This document shows positions 58,119 to 64,000 of a DNA stretch of 64,000 nt, piece after piece; the first letter of the stretch is position 1; every line of letters begins with the position of its first letter. The notes below the pieces were generated by a model. That model did not search any database. It was given only the letters and a program-made list of their open reading frames with translations, and was not told the DNA's origin. The stretch is from Compostibacter hankyongensis (GTDB taxonomy: Bacteria > Bacteroidota > Bacteroidia > Chitinophagales > Chitinophagaceae): positions 310,001 to 374,000 of the forward strand of contig NZ_BAABFN010000002.1 of the NCBI RefSeq assembly GCF_039541075.1, in the 5' to 3' direction. A program made the translations under genes and the position numbers.

Positions 58119-59306
58119 TTACAGCATCGTCACCTCGAAAAATTCTCCCGCATGAAAGCTGCTGCGTTCTGCGGGAAGGCTCATCAGGGCGTCGCCCCTG
58201 GCCAGCGCCGTTAGATCGCCGGAGCCGGAATTCCGGCAGGGCCTTGCCGTCAGCATACCCTGTTCGTGACTTAAATTTACCAAAAGATGGCAGGTTAAAT
58301 CCGGTTTAAAGATAAATTCTTCCGCCAGCCTGGCCACCTGCTTCTCCGAAGAGCAATGCAGGGAGCGGTACAGCCAGGGTTTGAAAAAAAGCTGGTAACA
58401 GGTATAGGTGGAGACGGGATTGCCCGGGAATCCGAACAGGTGGCAGCGGTCGCCGAGCGTACCGAAGAAAAACGGTTTCCCCGGCTTTTGGGCTACCCCG
58501 TGAAATATCTTTTTTACGCCGGCCTCCTGCAGCAAGGCAGGCAGATGATCGTACCGTCCTTTGGAAACGGCGCCGGAGAAGAGGATCACCTGGAAATTTT
58601 CGAGCAGGGAAGCCAGGGAGGCCTTCATCTCCGTCTTGTTGTCGCTAAGGTGAAACAGCTCCGCACGGATGCCCTCCGTCTGCAGGGCAGCGGCCAGCAT
58701 CCGGGAATTGGAGGCCCGTATCTGATGCGGCGCAGGTTGCGCGCCGGGCGGTATCAGCTCATCACCGGTGGAGCAGACGGCCACGGCAGGCAGGCGGTAA
58801 ACGCTTACGCGGGTCATGCCTGCGGAGGCCATTACGCCCACCATGGCCGATGTAATTTTCCGGTCCTTTTCCAGCAGCACATCTCCCCTTCCGGCGTCTG
58901 TTCCCTGCTGATGTATGTATTGAAAAGGTGAAACCGCGGCGCCGGCTTTCAGGACGGCCACGCCTGCCGTCCTGTCGCACTGCTCATAGGGGATCACGGT
59001 ATCGGTATTTCCGGGGAGAACGGCTCCGGTCATCACTTCTATGCAATGGAGCGGATTGCTGAGCCGGGAGGCCGGCATACCGGCAGCCTGGATATTTTCG
59101 ATGGGAAAGCTGCGGGTCTTTTCCAGTGCGGCGGCGCGCAGGGCAATGCCGTCCATCGTCACCCGGTGATAAGGAGGAAAATCGCGGTCAGCCAGTACCG
59201 GTGCGGCCAGCACGCGTCCCCCGGCTTCTGCCAGGTCCACCGTTTCGGTATCCGGGAATATCCGGTTTTCCAGTACCAGGCTGAGCGCTTGAGTTACGGT
59301 TATCAT
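58119..59306 (-). CDS. moeA: Molybdopterin molybdotransferase, second copy
   Basis: A 395-residue MoeA with PPYHRVTMDGIA, STGDEL, IRASNS, SGAVSKGRYD, KPGKP and FPGNPVST, and C-terminal GSGDLTALA. Compared with the copy in the nitrate operon it keeps KPGKP but has G-A-V-S instead of G-G-V-S and R-A-S-N instead of R-D-S-N. The two copies are clearly diverged paralogues, not a recent duplication. It lies between moeB (9 bases) and xdhC in the operon of the xanthine-oxidase-type enzyme. Confidence 0.93.
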   Translation of the reverse strand: MITVTQALSLVLENRIFPDTETVDLAEAGGRVLAAPVLADRDFPPYHRVTMDGIALRAAALEKTRSFPIENIQAAGMPASRLSNPLHCIEVMTGAVLPGNTDTVIPYEQCDRTAGVAVLKAGAAVSPFQYIHQQGTDAGRGDVLLEKDRKITSAMVGVMASAGMTRVSVYRLPAVAVCSTGDELIPPGAQPAPHQIRASNSRMLAAALQTEGIRAELFHLSDNKTEMKASLASLLENFQVILFSGAVSKGRYDHLPALLQEAGVKKIFHGVAQKPGKPFFFGTLGDRCHLFGFPGNPVSTYTCYQLFFKPWLYRSLHCSSEKQVARLAEEFIFKPDLTCHLLVNLSHEQGMLTARPCRNSGSGDLTALARGDALMSLPAERSSFHAGEFFEVTML

Positions 59307-59315
59307 GGGTTGTGG

Positions 59316-60437
59316 TCAGGAGGGTTGGGGGAACGTCTCAGCTTTTGCACGGATTATTTTTTCAGCGCCGATCTCCCGGATCCATTGGTCGATACCGCCG
59401 GCAAGACTATAGATCCGGAGGGCGGGATATCTTTCCCTGAGCAGCCGGGCCGCTTTCAGGCTGCGGCTGCCCTGCCGGCAGACCGTTACCACGGGCCGGT
59501 CGACGGGAAAGCTCATGTCTGTGAGAGTATCCGGGGGCGCCGGCATTGCATTTTCGAGATGAGCCTCCCGGTACTCTTCCGGGCTGCGCACATCCAGCAG
59601 GGTGAATTTTATCCCGGACCCGTACCAGCCGTAAAGCTGTTCCGGGCTCAGGGTGTTTATTTCCCCGCAGGAGGACACAGCGTAGCTATCCTGCAGGGTC
59701 CGGATGGCATGACGCTCCGGGGAGGCTTTTAGCCGGATACGGTATTGATCGTTGTTCAGGAAGTCGAGAATAAGGAGGTATCCGGAGAGGGAGGTGCCGA
59801 TGCCGGTGATCACCTTTACCGCTTCCAGGGCCTGCCGGCAGCCGATGATGCCCGGCACCACGCCCAGCACGCCGGCCGTGTTGCAATCCGGCAGCTGTTC
59901 CGGAGCGGGAGGCACCGGATACAGGCACCGGTACGTAGGCCCGTCACCGTAGTTAAACACGCTTACCTGTCCTTCGTATTGCTGTACCGCGCCGTAGATA
60001 AAAGGCTTTCCGGTCATCACACAGGCATCATTGATCAGGTAGCGGGCCGCAAAATTGTCTGTGGCATCCACAACCAGGTCGAATCCGCTCAGGATGTCCG
60101 TCGCATTTTCCGGGTTGAAAAATTCCGGGAATATCTTTAGCCGGATATGGGGATTCTGTTTTTGCAGATGCCGGGCGGCCGTTTCCGCTTTGGGCAGGCC
60201 GGTCTCTTCGTCGGCATACAGTACCTGCCGGTGCAGGTTGTCCCGGCTGATGCTGTCCCCGTCCACGATACCCAGCGTACCGGTGCCCATGGCCGCCAGA
60301 TACTGCAGTACGGGCACACCCAGCCCGCCGGCACCGATCACCAGCACCTTTGCCGCCTCCAGCTTCTGCTGGGCCGCTTTGCCAAAGCCGGGCAGCTGTA
60401 GCTGCCGGATGTATCTTTCCTGGTGTTCCATGTGCAT
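59316..60437 (-). CDS. moeB: Molybdopterin-synthase adenylyltransferase with rhodanese domain
   Basis: A 373-residue E1-like enzyme (MoeB/MOCS3 type) that adenylates the MoaD C terminus and, through the rhodanese domain, passes sulfur to it. The ATP domain has GAGGLGVPVLQYLA, DNLHRQVLY and DATDNFAARYLIND; the rhodanese part (about 270-365) has DVRSPEEYREAHLENA and catalytic Cys in VCRQGSRS. The E1 cysteine (LPDCNTAGVLG) is present, but of the two Zn-binding CxxC pairs of E. coli MoeB/ThiF the first reads TYRC and the second is absent. ATG 60437, 5 bases past the moaA stop, is preferred to 60470, which overlaps moaA. Confidence 0.93.
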   Translation of the reverse strand: MHMEHQERYIRQLQLPGFGKAAQQKLEAAKVLVIGAGGLGVPVLQYLAAMGTGTLGIVDGDSISRDNLHRQVLYADEETGLPKAETAARHLQKQNPHIRLKIFPEFFNPENATDILSGFDLVVDATDNFAARYLINDACVMTGKPFIYGAVQQYEGQVSVFNYGDGPTYRCLYPVPPAPEQLPDCNTAGVLGVVPGIIGCRQALEAVKVITGIGTSLSGYLLILDFLNNDQYRIRLKASPERHAIRTLQDSYAVSSCGEINTLSPEQLYGWYGSGIKFTLLDVRSPEEYREAHLENAMPAPPDTLTDMSFPVDRPVVTVCRQGSRSLKAARLLRERYPALRIYSLAGGIDQWIREIGAEKIIRAKAETFPQPS

Positions 60438-60441
60438 CTTT

Positions 60442-61482
60442 TTATCCGCCGAGGACGGACATGGAGGCATGTACCGGGTTTTGCCGGCCGGATGCTTCGG
60501 CGGCCAGCCCGTCTTTTTCCCGCCGGCTTACCGCATCGCGTATGGCCGTTTCGACAGCGGCGTCATCAGCGCCGCTTCGCAGCAGCTGCCGCAGGTCGGC
60601 TGCCGGCGCTCCATACAGACAGGTCCTCAGCTCTCCGGTAGCGGAAAGCCGGATGCGGTTGCAGGTGCCGCAAAACGTTCTGCTGTAGGCCGGGATAATG
60701 CCAAATGATCCCCGGTGTCCCCGGATTTTATAATTGGTGGCGGTGGCGTTTTCACCGTCTTCCAGCTTCTCGATATGAGGATGGTGCCGGCTGATGTGGG
60801 CATAGATGTCTTTATAGTCCCATGACCGGATAAAGGAGGAGCTGCCGTTGAACGGCATCTCTTCCAGGAAACGTACCGAGATGGCGTAGTCTTGCGTCAG
60901 CCCGATGAGGGGCAGGATGTCTTCCGTATTGCGGCCCGCCATCACCACGCAGTTCAGCTTCAGCTCGAAGCCCTTTTCCAGCAGGCGGAATATACCCGCA
61001 TAGACGCGTTCGAAGCTGTTCCGGCGGGTAATCTGATAGAAACGCTCAGGGTCGAGCGCATCCAGACTGATGTTTATTTTTCGTATACCTGTTTGCTTTA
61101 GTCTCTCCAGGTCCTTTTCCCAAAAAGCGCCGTTGCTGGTGATCTTGATTTCCTTTAGTCCTTCCAGCCCGCTTATTTTTTCGAGGAAAGGCAGCAGGCC
61201 TTTCCGGATAAAGGGTTCCCCTCCGGTGATGCGGAGGGTGTCCACACCCAGTCCGCAAAAGATGCGGCTGAGCCGGTAAAGCTCTTCAAAAGAGAGCAGG
61301 ACCGGTCCTGCTGCGAAATCCATACCGTTTTCGGGCATACAGTATACACAGCGAAAGTTGCAGCGGTCGGTCACCGACAGGCGCAGGTAATTCAGCCGCC
61401 TGCCGAATTTATCGGTCAGCTCCGGCCTGTTCCCGGCCTGGGGTTGGGTCTTTTGCGCTATGTCCGGTTCAGGGATGTGCAT
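60442..61482 (-). CDS. moaA: GTP 3',8-cyclase
   Basis: A 346-residue radical-SAM enzyme, first step of molybdopterin synthesis. The SAM cluster is C41-x3-C45-x2-C48 (CNFRCVYC), the substrate cluster C271-x2-C274-x13-C288, and the protein ends in Gly-Gly (345-346), which is needed for activity in the family. It overlaps moaE by 14 bases and is followed by moeB. All key residues are present. Confidence 0.96.
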   Translation of the reverse strand: MHIPEPDIAQKTQPQAGNRPELTDKFGRRLNYLRLSVTDRCNFRCVYCMPENGMDFAAGPVLLSFEELYRLSRIFCGLGVDTLRITGGEPFIRKGLLPFLEKISGLEGLKEIKITSNGAFWEKDLERLKQTGIRKINISLDALDPERFYQITRRNSFERVYAGIFRLLEKGFELKLNCVVMAGRNTEDILPLIGLTQDYAISVRFLEEMPFNGSSSFIRSWDYKDIYAHISRHHPHIEKLEDGENATATNYKIRGHRGSFGIIPAYSRTFCGTCNRIRLSATGELRTCLYGAPAADLRQLLRSGADDAAVETAIRDAVSRREKDGLAAEASGRQNPVHASMSVLGG

Positions 61483-61879
61483 TGATCCAGCTGCTTTGAT
61501 CGGTGTAAAATTCTTTTTTCCAGATGGGTACCCGCTGCTTCAGGGTGTCGATAAGATGACGGCAGGCCTCGAAGGACACGTCGCGATGGGGAGCGGAGAC
61601 CCCCACAACCACGACCGGCTCTCCAACCTGCTTTTCTCCTTTGGTATGGACGATCAGCAGTTTTTTGAGGGGCCATTTTTCCAACGCTCCGGCGCCTATC
61701 TTTTGCATTTCCCGGAGGGCCATCTCCTCATAAGCCTCAAAGCTCAGCCGGGTTACTGCTTTTCCCTGTCCCTGATCCCTTACGGTACCGATGAAGAGGT
61801 TGACCGCACCTGCCCCCGGGTGGCGGAGGTAATGATAGGCTTCATTGAGATCGATATCGTCTACCAGCTTGATCAGCAT
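61469..61879 (-). CDS. moaE: Molybdopterin synthase catalytic subunit
   Basis: A 136-residue MoaE. Conserved marks are FIGTVRDQGQGKAVTRLSFEAYEEMA, SAPHRDVSFEACRHLID and VPIWKKEFY with the catalytic lysines K121/K122. It pairs with MoaD, which ends 3 bases upstream, and its end overlaps moaA. Confidence 0.96.
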   Translation of the reverse strand: MLIKLVDDIDLNEAYHYLRHPGAGAVNLFIGTVRDQGQGKAVTRLSFEAYEEMALREMQKIGAGALEKWPLKKLLIVHTKGEKQVGEPVVVVGVSAPHRDVSFEACRHLIDTLKQRVPIWKKEFYTDQSSWINAHP

Positions 61880-61882
61880 AGT

Positions 61883-62119
61883 TCAGCCTCCGCTTACGGG
61901 TGGTATCAGGGCTATTTCATGATCCGGCCCTACCGGATCCGCATCTTCGGCATACGTATGATTGACCGCAACAGCCAGGGAGCTGAGCTGCCGTATGGAA
62001 GGATATGCGGAAAACAGCCATGTCTTAAGCTCCGCTACAGTACGTATATTCTTATCCGTTATTGTCAGCTGCTCCTCTCCTATGATCTCCCTGGTGATGC
62101 CAAACAGTTTTATATTCAT
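61883..62119 (-). CDS. moaD: Molybdopterin synthase sulfur-carrier subunit
   Basis: A 78-residue ubiquitin-like protein ending in PPVSGG; the Gly-Gly tail receives sulfur as thiocarboxylate. ATG 62119 gives the normal MNIKLFGITREIIG start; the longer reading begins with TTG inside the preceding gene. It starts 1 base after the HEPN gene stop, so its expression may depend on read-through from there or from further upstream. Confidence 0.94.
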   Translation of the reverse strand: MNIKLFGITREIIGEEQLTITDKNIRTVAELKTWLFSAYPSIRQLSSLAVAVNHTYAEDADPVGPDHEIALIPPVSGG

Positions 62120-62120
62120 G

Positions 62121-62525
62121 TTAGCCGGCGTTATCGTCTGCAATTAAAATTCCGATCTGCTTTATTAATTCCCGCGAGGGAGGAAGGAGTCTTAGCACAG
62201 TTTCCCTATCAAAATCATAGAAGTCATCGTAGTCGCCCTTATGTCTTTTTTCAAAGAGTTCAGAATAATGTTTTGCCAGTTCCTTGCTGATTTTGCCTTC
62301 CTTAACAAATAACTCTCCGAATTTTTGTCGAACCCCTGAATGACTTGAAGTTTTTATTCCTTTTTTTACCAATATAGCTCCAACGGCATAAAAGCAGGCA
62401 TAGTATAGACGATTTATGGCAGTATTCCAGTATTGATTATCAATTAATATATCGACTTCGCGCAAAGTTTCTTTTGATTTTTGAAATCTATAATTAACAT
62501 AATCTTCTCGCTTATATTCTGTCAT
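62121..62525 (-). CDS. HEPN-domain protein of a HEPN/MNT pair
   Basis: A 134-residue helical protein of the PF05168 HEPN group (NRLYYACFYAVGAILVKKGI, SHSGVRQKFGELFVKEGKISKE, RHKGDYDDF). The RNase motif R-x4-6-H of toxic HEPN proteins is not obvious; the nearest residues are R94-H95. It overlaps the MNT gene by 4 bases (ATGA), the normal layout of these two-gene modules, which act as toxin-antitoxin systems or modify nucleotides. The base composition is visibly more AT-rich than the molybdenum genes on both sides, which suggests separate acquisition. Confidence 0.88.
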   Translation of the reverse strand: MTEYKREDYVNYRFQKSKETLREVDILIDNQYWNTAINRLYYACFYAVGAILVKKGIKTSSHSGVRQKFGELFVKEGKISKELAKHYSELFEKRHKGDYDDFYDFDRETVLRLLPPSRELIKQIGILIADDNAG

Positions 62526-62839
62526 ATCAGACGGCCCTCCTTCATTACATTGTAATAGAAAGGAGTAATCTTATATTTAGTATTCCATTCTTTTTTGGTA
62601 TATAACATAGGACTGATAACCTGCCCTGTTTCAAATTCTATATCATACAAAGGATAAGTTATTTTCTTTTCAATATCTGGTGTGATTTTGTCCTTATTCA
62701 GCAATATCAATAAATCCCAGTCTGACTCGGCATGAGCTGTGCCTCTTGCCCTTGAGCCAAAGAGATGTATTTCCGCATCCGGCTCTTTTTCCAGAACGGT
62801 TTTTTTTATCCTGTCCAGTAAATCATCTGTGCTGGCCAT
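62522..62839 (-). CDS. MNT-type minimal nucleotidyltransferase
   Basis: A 105-residue protein from ATG 62839 (the longer reading starts with TTG). The nucleotidyltransferase core GSRARG (28-33) and SDWD (39-42) give the GS-x10-D-x-D pattern of the pol-beta superfamily. In HEPN/MNT modules the MNT protein adenylylates or otherwise neutralises its HEPN partner. It is AT-rich like its partner, and lies between the molybdoenzyme gene and moaD. Confidence 0.9.
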   Translation of the reverse strand: MASTDDLLDRIKKTVLEKEPDAEIHLFGSRARGTAHAESDWDLLILLNKDKITPDIEKKITYPLYDIEFETGQVISPMLYTKKEWNTKYKITPFYYNVMKEGRLI

Positions 62840-62846
62840 GCTGCTA

Positions 62847-62854
62847 CAAAGGTA
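62847..62854 (-). promoter_or_regulatory. Possible -7 box for the MNT/HEPN pair
   Basis: TACCTTTG on the minus strand matches TAnnTTTG, but it lies only 7 bases from the MNT ATG, which would make the message nearly leaderless. It may be real, or a chance match. Confidence 0.35.
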
Positions 62855-62886
62855 CCGAATACTTCTCAATCACGGATTACCGGTAT

Positions 62887-64000
62887 CTACCCGAAGAACC
62901 CGCTCTTAATAAACGGCTGAGACCGCAGGCGTTTTCCGGTGGCGGCGAAGATGGCGTTGGCCAGGGCGGCTCCTGCCGGCGGCAGACCCGGCTCGCCCAG
63001 CCCTGTAGGTTTTTCGTTGTTCCGGATAAACTGCACTTCCACTTCGGGCGCTTCCCGCATCCGGATCAGCCGGTAATGATCGTAATTGGTCTGGTCCGGC
63101 CTGCCCCGGGTAAGGGTAAGCTCTCCGTAGAGGGCATGGCCGATGCCGTCGATGATCCCTCCTTCCACCTCCGTTTCGGCGCCGCTGAGGTTGACTACCG
63201 TACCGCAGTCCACCGCACAGTATACCTTGCTGATTTTTAGCTTGTCTCCGGCACGGATCAGCTCAACGATCTCCGCCACATGGGTAGAAAAGGAAAAATG
63301 CGCAGCAAAGCCCTGGTATACGCCCGGCCTGGGTTGCCCCCAGCCCGCCATTTCCGTTACCTTCCTGATAACGCCCGCATACCTGTCGGGGTCATAATCC
63401 ACTTTCCCGACAGGATGTTGTTTGGCCTGCTCCAGCAATTCCAGCCGAAAGGTCACCGGGTCTTTTTTTACCTGATGCGCGATATCATCCAGGAAGGATT
63501 CTTCCGAGAAAGCGATGAAGTTATGATTGGGCGCCCGCCAGGGACCGGTGGTCACGGGTGATTTATATTCCAGCGCATCCACCTGCAGATGGGGTACCGC
63601 TCCCGCCGGAAAGCTGTCCTGGCGCGATGGGTTGCCGGTTACGCCCACCGAATGGTGATGCCAGGCGATCAGCCGGCCTTCCTGATCCAGCGCCGCCCGG
63701 TAGCGGTAAAGTCCCATGGGACGGTAATCGCCGCCTCCCATATCGTCTTCCCTGCGCCAGATGAGGTTTACGGGCGCCTTGGCCAGCTTGGATATCATCG
63801 CCGCCTCGGTAACGAAATCCGATTTCAGCCTTCTGCCGAACCCGCCTCCTGTACGGGGCATGCCCACCTTTATTTTTTCCTTGGGTATGCCCAGCAGCTT
63901 GGAGACGTCGGATTGCGCTTTTTCGGGTGTCTGCACCGGACCGTATAGCTCTACCCCGTCCTCTCTTACATCGGCGAAAAAATTCATCGGCTCCATCGTG
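62887..64000 (-). CDS. IorB-type molybdenum hydroxylase large subunit (cut by window edge)
   Basis: The C-terminal 370 or so residues of a xanthine-oxidase-family molybdopterin subunit, nearest in pattern to isoquinoline 1-oxidoreductase beta (IorB) and related aldehyde dehydrogenases: LEPMN-like start of the visible part, GGGFGRRLKSDF, GPWRAPNHNFIAFSEE, and GEPGLPPAGAALANAIFAATGKRLR with the catalytic Glu in GEPG. The frame is open to the last base, so the protein begins outside. IorB-type enzymes use MCD cofactor and a small [2Fe-2S] subunit, which must lie upstream if present. The mocA, xdhC and moeA genes downstream fit maturation of this enzyme. Substrate unknown. Confidence 0.9.
   Translation of the reverse strand, partial: TMEPMNFFADVREDGVELYGPVQTPEKAQSDVSKLLGIPKEKIKVGMPRTGGGFGRRLKSDFVTEAAMISKLAKAPVNLIWRREDDMGGGDYRPMGLYRYRAALDQEGRLIAWHHHSVGVTGNPSRQDSFPAGAVPHLQVDALEYKSPVTTGPWRAPNHNFIAFSEESFLDDIAHQVKKDPVTFRLELLEQAKQHPVGKVDYDPDRYAGVIRKVTEMAGWGQPRPGVYQGFAAHFSFSTHVAEIVELIRAGDKLKISKVYCAVDCGTVVNLSGAETEVEGGIIDGIGHALYGELTLTRGRPDQTNYDHYRLIRMREAPEVEVQFIRNNEKPTGLGEPGLPPAGAALANAIFAATGKRLRSQPFIKSGFFG

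Noticed and set aside
1..64000. CRISPR arrays, insertion sequences, prophage or integrative-element genes
   Set aside because: No regularly spaced repeats, transposase, integrase or phage-like proteins were found.

Overview
The window reads as a chromosomal segment of a Bacteroidota bacterium, probably of the Chitinophagaceae/Sphingobacteriia side. The evidence is a SusC/SusD pair with a DUF3823 lipoprotein, many Bacteroidetes-type -7 boxes (TAnnTTTG) upstream of genes, little use of Shine-Dalgarno sites, and family-typical proteins such as DUF6580 and the MoaC/MoaB fusion. Base composition is moderately GC-rich, with one clearly AT-richer island (about 62.1-62.9 kb). I see no rRNA, insertion sequence, prophage or CRISPR array. 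One tRNA is present, tRNA-Leu(CAA).

Layout. 0-9.5 kb: an assimilatory nitrate/nitrite operon on +: nirB (cut by the left edge), nirD, a small outer-membrane protein, narK, a moaC-moaB fusion, moeA, and a 1163-residue nitrate reductase that carries its own FAD and [2Fe-2S] domains. 9.5-13.2 kb: a secreted sugar dehydrogenase, then an AhpD-like / DGPF / ECF42-type sigma factor module. 13.2-24 kb: a polysaccharide-utilisation locus for xylosides (SusC, SusD, DUF3823, a GH120 beta-xylosidase, a sugar porter, a phytanoyl-CoA dioxygenase-like enzyme) with a divergent AraC regulator. 24-29.4 kb: a second TonB-dependent receptor with its AraC regulator, then arsR-arsC-arsM with two matching operators. 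29.6-38.9 kb: tRNA-Leu and mostly housekeeping genes (LKR/AlaDH-like, trmN6, tsaD, ABC permease, prfC, VOC, yraN, manA, DUF6580). 38.9-45.7 kb: a GH20 hexosaminidase and glgA-glgC-glgB. 45.7-50.7 kb: GNAT, EamA exporter with divergent MocR regulator, PepSY protein, Dps. 51-64 kb: two convergent molybdenum operons, a + one (cysteine desulfurase, moaC, mobA, modA, mop, modB, modC) and a - one (IorB-type molybdoenzyme cut by the right edge, MNT/HEPN pair, moaD, moaE, moaA, moeB, moeA, xdhC, mocA).

How it fits together. Both ends of the window are molybdenum biology. The right end imports molybdate, makes molybdopterin, and finishes it in two ways: MobA (GTP) for bis-MGD enzymes such as the nitrate reductase at the left end, and MocA (CTP) plus XdhC for the sulfurated MCD cofactor of the xanthine-oxidase-family enzyme at the right edge. 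MoaC and MoeA each occur twice, one copy with the nitrate genes and one with the general cofactor genes. The nitrate-side MoaC domain has Arg in place of a catalytic Lys. That change, the ECF42 module with its candidate promoter, the self-contained nitrate reductase chain, and a few recurrent non-coding elements are the main points worth a second look.
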